A DNA stretch of 64,000 bases from Desmodus rotundus (lineage: Eukaryota > Chordata > Mammalia > Chiroptera > Phyllostomidae). The stretch's first letter is position 1, and every line of letters begins with the position of its first letter. The notes under the pieces are model-generated. The model made no database searches. It saw nothing but the letters and a program-made list of their open reading frames with translations, and had not been told where the DNA came from. Positions 35,305-47,230 of this stretch are shown in pieces. The stretch is taken from positions 19,279,735-19,343,734 of the forward strand of contig NC_071396.1 in assembly GCF_022682495.2 (NCBI RefSeq). The letters are read 5' to 3'. A program made the position numbers and the translations under genes.

Positions 35305-37204
35305 TTTAAAGTATATTTTATTGATTATGCTTTACAGTTGTCCCATTTTATTTCTCCTCTTTATTCCCCTCTGCCCCGCACCCCCCTCCCACCAGCATCT
35401 CCCCACCCCCCACCCCCACCCCTTAGTTCATGTCCATGGGTCATACATATCAGTTCTTCAGCACCCCATTTCCCATACTATTCTGAGCCTCCTCCTATCT
35501 ATTTTGTATCTACCATTTTTACTTATTCCCTGTACCTTTTCCCCCATTCTCCCCCTCCCCACTGATAACACTCCATGTGATCTCCATTTCTGTGATTCTG
35601 TTCCTGTTCTAGTTGTTTGCTTAGTTTGTTTTTGTTTTTTAGGTTCAGTTGTTGATAGTTGTGAGTTTGTTGTCATCTTACTGTTCATAATTTTGATCTT
35701 CTTTTTCTTGGATAAGTCTCTTTAACATTTCATATAATAATAAGGGTTTGGTGATGACGAACTCCTTTAACTTGACCTTATCTGGGAAGCACTTTATCTG
35801 TCCTTCCATTCTAAATGATAGCTTTGCTGGATACAGTAATCTTGGATGTAGGCCCTTGCCTTTCATGACTTGGAATACTTCTTTCCAGCCCCTTCTTGCC
35901 TGTAAGGTCTCTTTTGAGAAATCAGCTGACAGTCTTATGGGAAGTCCTTTGTAGGTAACTGTCTCCTTTTCTCTTGCTACTTCTAAGATTGTCTCCTTCT
36001 GTTTAATCTTAGGTAATGTAATTATGATGTGCCCTGATGTGTTCCTCCTTGGGTCCAGCTTCTTTGGGACTCTCTGAGCTTCCTGGACTTCCTGGAAGTC
36101 TATTTCCTTTGCCAGATTGGGGAAGTTCTCTTTCATTATTTGTTTAAATAAGTTTTCAATTTCTGGCTCTTCCTTTTCTCCTTCTGACACCCCTATGACT
36201 CAAACGTTGGAACGTTTAAAGTTGTCCTGGAGGTTCCTAAGCCTCTCCTCATTGTTTTGAATTCTTGTTTCTTTATCCTGTTCTGGTTGAATGTTTATTT
36301 CTTCCTTCTGCTCCAAATCATTTATTTGAGCCCCTGTTTCCTTCCTGTCACTGTTGGTTCCCTGTGATTTTTCTTTATTTCACTTTGCGTAACTTTCACT
36401 TCTTCCTCTATTTTGTGACCATACTCACCATTTCTGTGAGTACCCTGATTACCAGTGTTTTGAACTCTGCACCTAATAGGTTGGCTGTGTCTTCATCGCT
36501 TAGTTCTATTTTTGGAGTTTTGATCTCTTCTTTCATTTGGGCCATATTTCTTTGTCTCAGCACACCTGTTAGGTAGTAAGGGGCAGAGCCTTAGATATTC
36601 GCCAGGGCAGGGCAACCCAGGTCACTGCGTTGTGGCGATATATGTCGGGGAGGGGTCAGAGAGGGAACTGGTGCTTGCTCTGATCTCTGCCGGCTTTCAG
36701 TCACTTCCCCTACTACCTACAAGCAAATTGGGCCCTTATGGTGCTGATTCCCAGGTGGATGGGTTTGTGTATGTTCTAGGACCCTGTGGGTCTTTCCAAC
36801 GAACTCTCCTATGAGGCTGGGAGTTTCTTCCGCCGCTTCAACCCTCACAGGTTTTTTCAGTCAGAGGTTTTGAGGCTTTATTACCCCATGCTGGAACCCT
36901 GGGTTGTGTGGTTTGTCTCGCTCCCCAGTTGTTCCTCCCGGTTTATCTGCACACAAATGTGAGACTGCCCCACTCCATCAGCTGCTGCTTGCTGCGAATC
37001 CTCTCTACTCTGGATGCCCATCTGCCCCTCCAACCGGTCTGAATGAATGTTTCTTCTTTAACTCCTTGGTTGTTGGACTTCCATACATTTTGATTTTCTG
37101 GCAGTTCTGGTAGTCTTTTGTTTTTAAATTTGTTGTTGTCCTTCCTTTGGTTGTGCAAGGAGGCACAGTGTATCTACCTACGCCTCTATCTTGGCCGGAA
37201 GTCT
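35305..37204 (-). mobile_element. HAL1-like ORF1-only L1 retrotransposon, full length
   Basis: Read on the minus strand: an L1-type 5' end ('cttccggccaagatagaggc' near 37190), about 650 bases of 5' UTR, one ORF1 (36545-35678), then directly a G-rich/A-rich 3' UTR ending 'caataaaatatactttaaaa'. No ORF2 codon is visible. Exact 16-bp duplications at both ends show this is not a later deletion fragment at the edges. ORF1 followed by a 3' UTR is the definition of half-L1 (HAL1) elements. The alternative is a normal L1 that lost ORF2 internally. Confidence 0.85.
35678..36545 (-). pseudogene. L1/HAL1 ORF1 (ORF1p), broken
   Basis: About 289 codons from an ATG at 36545 (MAQMKEEIKTP) to a stop at 35678, close to usual ORF1p length. 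ORF1p is the trimeric RNA-binding chaperone of L1 particles. The first 45 or so codons run to a stop after a frameshift; a later TGA sits just before the VIGVSEGEKEE segment. The last 170 codons (36190-35678) are open and hold the RRM and C-terminal domain: FPNLAKEIDFQEVQEAQR, VTYKGLPIRLSADFSKETL and HPRLLYPAKLSF. Not translatable as one protein. Confidence 0.87.
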
Positions 37205-37220
37205 CATCTGCAGTCTTTCT
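37205..37220. repeat. 16-bp target-site duplication, copy 2
   Basis: Exact match to 35289-35304. It lies at the 5' end of the minus-strand HAL1-like element. Confidence 0.9.
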
Positions 37221-38356
37221 ACTTGTGTATGCAGCCTTGGCTGCACTGCTCAGGAGAATATAGGGGACCATCACTTCTGAAGTGGGCTCTGCCTCTCCCT
37301 GGCTGACTTTCAGGAATCCCAAAACAGGAGGGTCTGTTCTTCCTGTCAACAGAATAGTATCTGCAGGCCAAAGGACAACTGATAAGCCTATTTATTTTCC
37401 CAGAGATTTTGGCCAGGTGCTGCTGCATTCTTAGCTCTTCCTGGTCAGCCTTGCGCAGCAGCCTTGACCTGGCAGCAGGCCTCCCTCTGCTCTCGCTGGC
37501 GGGCTGTCCACGCCTCCTCTATGAGAGCCTCTGTGAATCTCTAGCTTCACAGTTACCTTTTTATAAGTAGGCACGGTGATGGAATCTTTAAAATAAACAG
37601 ATGAATGTGCTCTCGGAGCTATTGCCCTGCTAATGACCTGTAGACACAGGGGAACTACTCCTGCGGAAGTGTCAGGAGCCTGCAGAGCTCTGCCCCTCCC
37701 CCGTCTGCCCCGGTATGGGAACTACTTCAGGGCTTTGTGTGTGTGTTACCATGTAAAACAGAGCTAACAAACCCTTCCAAGTAAAGAGGACTTGTTTTTT
37801 TCCCTAGCGGTATACACTGATATGACTTCATTATCGATAGCATTTAGCCAGTTTTCAGGTTGGAAAGATAAAGAATTTTCTCCCAGTTCCTGTGACCCCA
37901 ACATCTCTGTTAGGTAGTCGCCGAGTTAACCCAGCGCTGATATGAGGATGGTAAATACGGTCACACCTGTATCATTTCCCTGAGTGTGGTTGGGAAGCCA
38001 CCAGTGTGGCCCAGACCAGGGGGCACTAGAGGCAGTGACCACAGTGACTGTCCATTGAAAGGATGTTTCCTGGGCACCTAACACAGACACGGCAGCTGAA
38101 GTACCGGAAGGCGTTTACAACTCTTCGTTTCAGAACCAATTACAAAGACTACGCCGTGTGCTTTCGCGTTCAGCCAGGCACAGGCATTGAGAATGAAGCA
38201 ACATGGTATTTATTATCCAACACAAGCACCCATTTCAATAGCCATTGCTCTGGACCCGCCACAATGTCATCACAGGAATCTCTTTAACTAGAGTCTGTGT
38301 CCAGAATATAACGGGATGAACATCAATTTCCTACAGTAATAGCCTGGAAAGTTCTG
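37221..38356. other. no gene or repeat recognised
   Basis: Unique-looking sequence. A 74-codon plus-strand frame (38063-38287) has no recognised domain and no splice or start context that favours it. Confidence 0.4.
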
Positions 38357-38509
38357 AGCAAATGCATGCAATACACAATACCCAGTCAACAAATATTCGT
38401 TGTGCAGCTACTAAGTCATTGGTATGTACATACATGCATCACGTAGACACACAGACAGTGGCCAGTTAGCAGCTAAGAGCATGGACTTGGGAGTTAAACG
38501 AGCCGGGGT
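38357..38509 (+). repeat. 153-bp direct duplication, copy 1
   Basis: Matches 39113-39265 over its whole length with two visible differences (cgtagaca versus cgcagaca; ttaaacgag versus ttaaatgag). Similarity ends abruptly at 'agccggggt'. The 3' part is the start of a MIR (see 38465). Confidence 0.92.
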
Positions 38510-38670
38510 TCTGGTGCTGGTGCCACCGTGTACGAGCAGTGGGATGTCGCGCAAGTGTCAGATTCCTTAAGTATAAAATGAGAATATGAACACGCCCACC
38601 TGGTGGGATTGTTGCAATGACTGAGTTCAATCAGGCCTGTAAAACCTGGCTCAACTGCTCAATTGAAAAG
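38465..38670 (+). repeat. MIR SINE
   Basis: 'gcagctaagagcatggactt', 'ccgtgtacgagcagtgggat', 'cgcaagtgtcagattcctta', 'agtataaaatgagaatatga' and 'gggattgttgcaatgactga' are in forward MIR order. Its first 45 bases are inside the duplicated block. Confidence 0.55.
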
Positions 38671-39112
38671 GGCTGGGAATTAGATGGAGGTGGAGGTTAC
38701 ACAACATTTGGAATACACTAAATGTCACCAAAGTGTCCGCCTTAAAAGGGTTAATTTTATGTTGATTTCACCTCAATAGAGTTAAAAAAGAAATACGTTG
38801 CAATTTATGGTTTTCATACAGACACGTATGTGCTCATAAATGTGTTAATTAAAATGTTAATTCAGAAATCCATAATAGGCATGGAATTACAAGGATGACA
38901 ATAGTATTTAATCAAAAAATTTTAAAAGACATAATAGCATAAAAAAAGGAAGAGGCAGAAGTCAGCACAAAGAGGGCAAAAAAAAAAAAAACCCCACAGT
39001 TGAGTTTGGTGAAAGTTTGCAAGCAGATGGTTTGTGGCGGTGGCTGGGCTCAGGACTCCCCTTCTGGTGTTTAGTCCAGTTCTGTGTCCTCCAGGGACTA
39101 CAGAATTCTCCA

Positions 39113-39265
39113 AGCAAATGCATGCAATACACAATACCCAGTCAACAAATATTCGTTGTGCAGCTACTAAGTCATTGGTATGTACATACATGCATCACGC
39201 AGACACACAGACAGTGGCCAGTTAGCAGCTAAGAGCATGGACTTGGGAGTTAAATGAGCCGGGGT
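39113..39265 (+). repeat. 153-bp direct duplication, copy 2
   Basis: Second copy of 38357-38509 at about 99% identity. It carries the start of the MIR but not the rest, so it was copied from the first site (or both from a common source) after MIR decay. Confidence 0.92.
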
Positions 39266-41065
39266 CCGACTCTTGGGGGCCGACTCGGGCCCTCCCCCTG
39301 TGCAGGAGAATCAGGGCAGGATGACTCAGAGGAGCCACCCTGAAATCACTGACTGGAAATCCTGCTGCAGCTACACTGCAAAGGAGTCGAACTTGACTTG
39401 CCAAATTCCCCATGTGACCCAGGCATGGCCACCTGCCAAAGAGCCAGAGGGAGAGAAGGCCACTCGCCTCCTGGCAACACAGAGATTTCATAGCCCCATC
39501 ACCAAATGGAAAAGCAGCATAGGGCTTCCAACAAGCCATTTCCAATGGTGATCTGGCTTTGCTAAGAGCGGCTGTCGTGCTGGCGTTCGGTGCATCGCTC
39601 TTTTGGCAGCTCAGCCATTCTTCCCGGGGAAGTTGTGTGCTGAGGTTCCTGTGGTGCCTGAAGCTACTGCCTTCGCCATCTGCTCCTGCATCTTCCTCCT
39701 GCGACATCAGAGTGCAGAAGGATGTGCCTTGGCCATCTGATGGGGTGCAGGCTGTTTGACTCAACTGTGCACATCCTCTAATGCCCGGAGAATGAGCCTA
39801 TCCGAAGTCAGCTGAACAGAAGCCAGAAGTTAACTGCAAACAAGCAGCCCAGCTTGCTTAACGGCATGGAGGAGACCAGACTCACTGCAGCGAACAAAGT
39901 GGGTGGCTGCTAGCTCCCAAGCAGCAATGATGCCTACAGAGCGACTACCAAAGGGAAGAGTTCCTGGCTCTCCTGAAGAAGGCAATTACAGTGCAGGTAG
40001 GTTAAAGTGCTTCTGAGACCTCCCAGTGCCAGCCGAGAGGGTGGCAGCTTTGGAGGGTAGGTTGGGTGTAGACTGACAGCTTTCGAACCACGGAGGAGGG
40101 TGATTAGCAGATGGGGTCCTGGCAGCCCTGGTGCTCTCAGGAACTGGTTCCAATGGACTGCTTGCTCAGAGGGGCCGAATACTGTGCAGAGAGGAAGGAG
40201 AATGAAGGTCCTACTGTGAAGTGGGGGGGAGCCAAAGTCCCTCACTAGAGAGATTCCAGCTCTGCTTCTTGGGTGCCAGTGAACTGGGATTGTTTTTCTG
40301 GGGTGTGGTGTAGTCACAAAGACTTGCTCCATGAGTGGGGGCAGATGGGCTCATGTGGGTGTTGTTAGACAAGGAGCATTGATCCCAGCATATCCCAATG
40401 CCCATTCTCATCCCCTCTCCCCTCCCCTCCGCTCTGCCCTTTCTCCTCACTGCTGGCCCTCTCCAACCCTCCAACTTCTATTCTATTCCTGACCTGTGCC
40501 AAAGACATCTGAGTCCCTCCTTACACCCTTTTCTTAGAGACTAGGGACTGGTCTGGCAGGAAGAGGAAGTCGGCCCAGAACCAAGGACTGGAGTGAGGAA
40601 CTGTGGAGGGAGAAAAGCAAAGTTCCATGGCTGGAGCTATAGGGAAAGAGAGAAACCATGCAAGTGATTCAAGGGAAATCGACTCAAAGGAAAGAGGAGG
40701 AGCCAGAATGCCTGACAAATTGGGAGGGGGCTGAGGATAGTGTGGAAGCCAGGAGTTTAGAGGTTGGGAGGTAAAGAAGTCAAGTTTGGGAGCATTCTTG
40801 AGGGATGGCTCTGAGCCAGGAGACCTGGAGAGCAGGTGGGCAGGTCAGCCTACCTGGGGGAGACTGGAAGTGGGTGGGAAGACAACTCTATCAGAGCCAC
40901 ATCGGCAGGCAGGCCGGGTGCTACCTGACACTCCCGGAGCCTTCTCACTCCCCACCTCTCGTCAGTCCCCACATTCTCTCAGCGCAGCCCTCCGGCCCTC
41001 CCTCCGTCATCTCTGTCCTGGGCAACTGCAAGAGTCTCCCCACCAGAATCCCTGCCTCTAATCTC
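39266..41065. other. no gene or repeat recognised
   Basis: A 180-codon minus-strand frame (39222-39764) overlaps the duplication and has no domain I know. Several plus-strand frames overlap. No repeat family recognised. Confidence 0.4.
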
Positions 41066-41069
41066 TTTC

Positions 41070-41470
41070 CCTTCACACAACCGCCAAACATTATTTTTCT
41101 CAAATGCAAGCTTGGTCATGTCCCCAAACTTAGAGGACACCAGTGGCTTCCCGTTGCTGCAGAATAAAGCCCCAACTTCTTGCACAGCATGCAGGAGGCT
41201 TCAGGATCTGCCCCCTCCACCACTGTGGCTTTATTTCTTGTAACTTACCTGCAAGCACCCAGTCACCTGCCAGTATCTAGTCACCGGGATTATGTGCTGT
41301 TCCTTGAATAGGACCTTGCAATTGCCTTTTACTCTCTGTTATTCCCTCAGCTCAGAATACCGTTTTCTTCTGTCCTGCCCACCAGACCCCTCCTTATCTT
41401 TCAAGACAAAGCCACTTCCTCTGAGAAGCCCTACCCATCCCTTACCCTCCAGATCAGGGTTAATAATTGT
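41070..41470 (+). repeat. L2 LINE 3' region
   Basis: 'cagtggcttcccgttgctgc', 'agaataaagccccaacttct', 'tattccctcagctcagaata' and 'caagacaaagccacttcctc' match L2 ORF2 C-terminal codons (the 'tggcttcccattgc...aataaaatcc' block). No intact frame. Confidence 0.6.
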
Positions 41471-41486
41471 CTCCTATCCTCCCTCT

Positions 41487-42050
41487 CTCTACAGTACACA
41501 CACATTGACCACATTAACCATTTTAGGTGTAGAATTCTGTGACATTAAGCACATTCACATTATTGTGCATCATTGCCATCCCGCTCCAGAAATTTTTATC
41601 ATCCCCAAGTGAAAGTCTGTCCCCATGAAACACGAACTCACAACTATGCCCCGTCCCCTAACTGCTGGGCAACCACCTTTCTTTCTGTCTGAACTTGACT
41701 CCTCGAGGGGCCTCATACAGGTGGAATCATGTAATACATGTCCCTTTGTGACCGGCTTGTTTCATTCAGCGCAATGTCCTCAAGGTTCATGCACATCGGA
41801 GCATGTGTCAGAACTTCCTTTCTAGGGCTGAATAATGATATTGCTTTGTATGGATATATATAGCATACATTCAGTCGTCCATGAACGCTGGGGTTGCTTC
41901 CGCCTTTTGAACAATGTGACTCATGCTGCTGTGAACATCAGTGTTACATATATCTGTTTGAGTCCCTGCTCTCAGTTCTTTGGGGCCTCCACTTAGAAGA
42001 GGGATTGCTGGCTTATGTGGTGATTCTAACTCCTATTCGTTTTCATCAAA
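41487..42050 (-). repeat. old L1M LINE 3' region, antisense
   Basis: 'accattttaggtgtagaatt', 'gacattaagcacattcacat', 'ataggtggaatcatg'-like text, 'tgaccggcttgtttcattca', 'caatgtcctcaaggttcatg' and 'gcatgtgtcagaacttcctt' match the reverse complement of a mammalian L1M 3' region in order. Confidence 0.7.
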
Positions 42051-42329
42051 GGCAGTTGTGCACGTTAAGGATGCATTCAGTAACGTAGCCGTCTGTACTT
42101 TCCCTGGGGGTCAAGTCGGACAACTAAAGCACAGCCGAAACTCTGCAAAGAACACGTGACTCTTCCTTGCAGCAGAAGTGTGTTTTCCACATAGAGAAGT
42201 TGCAAACCGGCTGAAACAGGACAGCGTGAATAACCCTTGAACTCTAAAGTTAGGCTCTGGAAAGAATGCTTTTAAGAAAATCCTTTCAAGAAATCCAATT
42301 AGCAGTTTTTGTAGTGCTTACTTTGTGAA

Positions 42330-42450
42330 GACCTGCCTGGAATTCAGAGTCCAGAAACCTGAGTTCCACCCTGCCCTGCCCATTAGTAACAGTTAAGTTA
42401 CTTACTTCTCTAAGCTCCCATTTTACCATCTGTAACATCGTAACATCGCG
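42330..42450 (+). repeat. MIR SINE fragment
   Basis: 'ccagaaacctgagttccacc', 'agttaagttacttacttctc', 'taagctcccattttaccatc' in forward MIR order. Confidence 0.5.
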
Positions 42451-42515
42451 AATGTCCCTGTACCTTCCTGATAAAAAGAGTGATGAGAATGAAAGCATGC
42501 TGGCAACCTCCGCCA

Positions 42516-42529
42516 CCCCCCCCCCCCCC
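42516..42529. repeat. poly-C run
   Basis: About fourteen consecutive C. Homopolymer C is rare in mammals and prone to sequencing-length error. Confidence 0.9.
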
Positions 42530-43317
42530 TGCCAGAGAGAGATCAGCTGAATTACCGTACTGATAAATATGGCACCCCATGCAGCCCTGGGCGTTTTTAG
42601 CAGAACTGAATGGTCATAAATTGGACGCATGGTCCTCTCTCAAAGGAAGCGAAATGGAATTCTTTAGAGGACGTGGTGCAGTAACATCTGATCATTCCCT
42701 TTTGGATAAGAAAAATCTTTGAGTAAGAAGCGGAACTCCAGGGACCTTTAAGGAGTGATAGGAAAGCTGCTGGTGGGAATTTAAAACAAGGCGGTGAGGA
42801 GACCATTCTCCATAAATAAGAAGTAGACCCAGAGAAAGAAAGCCAAGATTATAAAAAATACTCTTGGTAAAAATAGATGGGTAAGTTCTGTATTGCGCAC
42901 TCCATCCAGGCAGTATCAACACGAGGTTTTGTGAACACCTGGGGGTAGAATAACTACTCTCATCTACGTCACATGGTTACTTCTGGCCTACAGTGGGTAT
43001 CATGTGCAGCAAAGATGTGTTCACAGTCGCTGATTAAGATACTGGTGCCTAATTATGACACTTGTACTGAGTAATAAGTCAACATAGTTTCTTGTCTTAG
43101 GCGAACTGACCAGTAAAGTTACTTTAAGATCTTACAACCCACACTCTTCTCTTCCAAGTTTTCCGAATGTCTACCGTTGATTCTCCAGAAAGCAAGACTT
43201 TTTTTTTCCCACATAGACTGACAAATTAGTACTGAACAGGATATTTTCTCCCTCCTTCATTCCCTCCTCTTCACTCCCTGAAACTGAAGAAGTGGCCAGG
43301 AAAAGGAATCCATGTTT
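42530..43317. other. no gene or repeat recognised
   Basis: AT-moderate unique-looking sequence. No feature supported. Confidence 0.4.
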
Positions 43318-43520
43318 GCCTCTGGCTGGTGTGGCTCAGTTGTTTGAGGTGTTGTCCCATACTTGAAAGGTTGTGGGTTTGATTCCTGGTGAGGATGTGT
43401 GCGGGATGCAACCAATTGATGTTTCTCTCTCATGTGGATGTTTTTCTCTCTCCCTTCCTCTCTAAAAGCAATGAAAACAAAAATGTCCTCAGGCAAGGAT
43501 TAATTTTTTTTTTTAATTTA
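43318..43520 (+). mobile_element. Ves SINE
   Basis: 'gcctctggctggtgtggctc' head, B box 'gggtttgattcctggtgagg', then a shortened middle, 'caaccaattgatgtttctct', a CT tract and 'aatgtcctcaggcaaggat' before a T/A tail. The 'gtcctcag...aggat' end links it to the copy at 18847. Possible duplicated flanks are 'aaaaggaatccatgttt' and 'aaaaagaacatgtgttt'. Confidence 0.9.
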
Positions 43521-43537
43521 AAAAAGAACATGTGTTT

Positions 43538-45565
43538 GGAACACGTACAGAGTTCAGGTGATATACTCTATCACTTGTATGTACAAGACAGAAGGCACAG
43601 GGCTATGGATGTAAGAGCAGTTAAGTCAAAGGAAAAATGAGACAGCACTTCTTCTGAAGAACTTCTGAAAGTTAAGATCCATTTTCAGGGCTATCAGTTT
43701 ATGGATATGCATTTATTTATTTTAGAGAGTTCAGAAAGAGTCTGGAAAACAGAAAGGAATTTAGTATGTAATAAAGGTGGCATTTCTAATTAGAGGGGAA
43801 AGGTGAGTACAATGCATAGTATTAAAACAAGACACTGTCCATTTGAAGGAAAACATCTTCCCCTTTAAATGGTGTCTTTCACACTAATTCTCAGGCATCT
43901 GGTTAGGGAGCTGGTAAACAGAGGTGGCACCGGAGGTGAACATTGTTGACACTCAACCATTTCTCACCATATGTTCCTTCTTGGCTAACCACGTCCCTGA
44001 TGGCCAAGGAGCTGTCTTACTTTCAAAGACATCTATTATATTTCCAACTTGAGTGTATCAATTTCAGGAAACCCCCACATAGCAGCAAGAGCATTCTCCC
44101 CAGTGATGAATGTTCTAAAACCACTTTTCTTTATTAGGAATCAGCCATGGTGGGGAGGATGCTCAGTAGCTTGCTGCCTTCAGTGTGTGAAAAACTCAGT
44201 TCTCTCGACTGCCTGAGCTGGGCGCAGTGGACAGCAAGCACAGGGTTAAAAGCTGGGCTCCTGATAGTTAGCAGAGGCTCAGCTGCCAGTAAACACAGGG
44301 CTGCCTGTACCCCATCAGGAAACCCTCGCTCTCCAATGGACCTGATTATCAGCCAGCAGCTGAGTTCCAGAAACAGTGCGGTAGGTTGGGCAGGAAACAA
44401 GTCAGGAGAGCTTATCCTGATGGGTGAGTGGCCCTCTGATAGTGCTTCACGGCACATTTCCTGGATCACCTGTTACTTTGATTTGGTGACCTCACATTCT
44501 TGGTTGCTGCTTTGGATGTCTGGAGATGAAACTTGGATAGTGTGAGCAGCAGTAGCAGCAGCAGGACTCAAATCATTCTTGTTCTTTCAGTTGCTGGTGT
44601 CTAATTTTTAGGGAGAGTGTCTGATGGCGGAGGGAGGGAGAGTGCGATAGGAGGAGAATATTCCAGAAATCATATAGAATTTAGGAGAAGCTGAGTTGAG
44701 GGGCATTTTTGCATATTGGCCACCGAGCCCCCCCACGGGAATGGTCACTTGCCACAAGGCCACTTTCCCCTTGCCCAGGGAGGCAATAGAGTTCGGTGAG
44801 ACCACCTCCCAGCTGAAGGCCCAGCCCACCTGCAGGCCCAGCCCACCTGCTCCCTGGCTGTTGGGGCTTTGCTGACTAAACTACCGCGCTGACATCTGTG
44901 AAGTGACATAATTTTTTTTAAAAATGGGTTAAAGTCCAGAAGATTATAGGCCCGCATATTTTATTTTTATGCTTATTTAAGCTCCTTTACAGATCACAAA
45001 GGAGATTTATCTGATAAACTGTTTTCCTCAGAGCCCTAGAACCTGAAAACCCCCATCTTCTCTATTTTATATTTTGGTGATCGGTTTTTCCAACATAATG
45101 TCTACATTTTCCCCCATGTAACTATGTGTTTCGGACCTCTTTACGGTGTCAGACGTGGTTATACGTCCAAACAGATTACAGCATATATTTTATCCTCAGT
45201 AAGATGGCCCCCCGGGGGTCACATCTATATGCTAAGTGAGCAGCTGTCTCAGAACTTCCCTCCTGGAATAGCTGCATTAAAAAGACAAAAGTTAGCCTAT
45301 GTCTCCTGTTCTCAAAATGAAATCAGCGTCCTGTGGAGTACTGTTTCCTGGCTTGCTGCAATGTCAGCGGAGCTGGGCCGGGAGAAGGGGTTTTGCTTCA
45401 CTCCAAGTCTCAGGCAGGCATCTGCCGGGAGGGCGCTCCTTCCCCGCAGCTGGCACGAGGCAGGCTGCTCCACGCGGCACATGGGGCCTCTCTGCCTCTC
45501 TCTTCCCCCTTCCCTCTGTCTTTGAAGAATGCTATCAAATTTTATTGAAGACAGTAAAAGAAGCT
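43538..45565. other. no gene or repeat recognised
   Basis: Contains a 132-codon frame (plus strand 44147-44545) and a 133-codon frame (45124-45525). Neither has a domain, and both are overlapped on the opposite strand. A short (AGC)n run lies at about 44545-44563. Confidence 0.4.
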
Positions 45566-45569
45566 CTGA

Positions 45570-45760
45570 ATTAATAGAAGGGTAAACATGCTTCTGGATG
45601 GGAAGACTCAATATTAGAGACGTCAGATCTCTCCAAAGTTGTATACACATTTGATACAATTACCAATCAAAATTCTAAAAGGGTGCCTTATAAAATAAAA
45701 TGAAAGGGAGTGAAACAGTCAGTACCAGTTCGAAAAGGAGAATAATGAGGAGGGACTTGC
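45570..45760 (+). repeat. L1 LINE ORF2 fragment
   Basis: 'catgcttctggatgggaaga', 'ctcaatattagagacgtcag', 'ttgatacaattaccaatcaa' correspond to the L1 ORF2 segment 'ggataggaagactcaatatt ... caatcccaatcaaaatccc'. Truncated both ends. Confidence 0.5.
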
Positions 45761-46664
45761 CTAACGATTCTCCACTTGAGGAACCACTCTTCTCTGTGGT
45801 GTGACCACGTGGTTGCATGGGCACGAAGGTCTGGGACTAGGGATCCTACAGCCATTTCAGTGAAAAGGGACCTTTCCGTTGTTAATCTCAGATACCTTTG
45901 AAAGATGTTTGATATCTCAGGACTTAGAATTATCTAGGACGCTGATAGGGAGCAAATTTGGGTGCCAGGCACCCTGTTCTAGGTACCATCGCCCCTTCCC
46001 TCTGCAACAAGTTTCATCGTTAACTACCAAAGACCCTTAGAGTGAGAGCTTCCCCAGAACACTCTTCACTCACTCGTGCGAACTATGCATAAAAATGTTT
46101 GAAACGCGCATACCTGCGCTAAGACAGCTGTGCGCATGCGTGTCACTTACTAATGATTTCTGGGATGACGTCACAGAAAACTTTCATTTTCTACCTTGTG
46201 TATTTGTCTTAACATTTGAATTTATGACTGTGGCATATATTCAATATTTTCTGTTCTAAGCAGAAAAACAATCCTGAATTTAAAAATAAGAAAAAAAAAG
46301 CTTTTATGAGAATTAATGACACTGTCGCCTACAAGCAGCCTCTCCCACGCGCTAAAGTAGGACAGGAAGGCACATGGTTTCCACAGCGAAGAAGGGAAAA
46401 TTAGGTTCTTTTAACACTTTTTAGCTTTTCAAAAGATCATCTAATCATAAAATATTTTTGATGGTTACAATTTTTTTCAATGCAATGACATGAATTTTTA
46501 AAGCAAAGTTTTCATACTTTGGGGGGATTTGAATGCCATCATGGGTTTAGTAGAGAAAATGACACAAAAGAATCTTACACAAACCTAATGTGATAAATTT
46601 CGCAATAACAACTTCACGGACACATGAATTATGAATTGACCTTTCCACCTGGCCTGCGCTGGGG
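45761..46664. other. no gene or repeat recognised
   Basis: AT-rich sequence without a recognised repeat or frame. A palindromic-looking 'gtgcgcatgcgtg' occurs near 46131. Confidence 0.4.
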
Positions 46665-46845
46665 TGGAAAGGTCTGGTGCCTCTTTTCCTTCTTATAAGG
46701 ACACCAGTCCTACTGGATGAGGGCCCCACCCTGTAACCTCATTTAATCTTCATGACTTCTTAGAGCCTCTAACCCCAAATAGAGTCATACTGGGGATTAG
46801 GGCTACAACATGGGTGGGGGGAGCAATTCCATCCACAACAGATGG
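46665..46845 (-). mobile_element. MaLR (MLT1/MST-like) LTR fragment, antisense
   Basis: Plus-strand 'cttataaggacaccagtcct', 'gatgagggccccaccctgta', 'acctcatttaatcttcatga' and 'gggattagggctacaacatg' are the reverse complement of the MaLR LTR 5' half. No internal region was seen. Confidence 0.5.
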
Positions 46846-46904
46846 CACTTGTGATAAGAGGGACACTCACGTGTGGGGTCCAGGGCAGAGTTGTCTGTTA
46901 TGTA

Positions 46905-47230
46905 GTTTTAAGAGCAGGGTTGAGATAGACCTCATTGAGAAGGTGAAATCTGAGCAAAAACATGAGTTATCTATGCGGCTATCTGGAGAAAAAGCATTTC
47001 GGGCAGAGGGAACAGCCAGTGCAGAGGCGTTAAGGCAGGAGTCTGTCTGAATAATGTTCGGTGAATAGTGACGAGGCCAGTATGTCTGCAGGGATGCGAG
47101 AGCAGAAGGGACGAGGATCTGGGAGCCACGCAGTGTAGGCTCTGTGGCCCATGGTGAGGACTTAGGTTTTGACCTGAGTGAAATGGGAGTCACTGTAGGT
47201 TTTTGAGCAGAGTATGACATGATCTAATTT
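46905..47230 (-). repeat. L2 LINE remnant, antisense
   Basis: 'agacctcattgagaaggtga', 'gcagagggaacagccagtgc', 'gtgacgaggccagtatgtct', 'gtttttgagcagagtatgac' follow the reverse complement of L2 ORF2 C-terminal codons in order. No intact frame. Confidence 0.65.

Noticed and set aside
39222..39764. 180-codon minus-strand frame
   Set aside because: No domain or exon structure; partly overlaps the recent duplication. Not enough to call a gene.
44134..44545. Overlapping 132-codon (plus) and 111-codon (minus) frames
   Set aside because: Mutually overlapping on opposite strands without recognisable domains.
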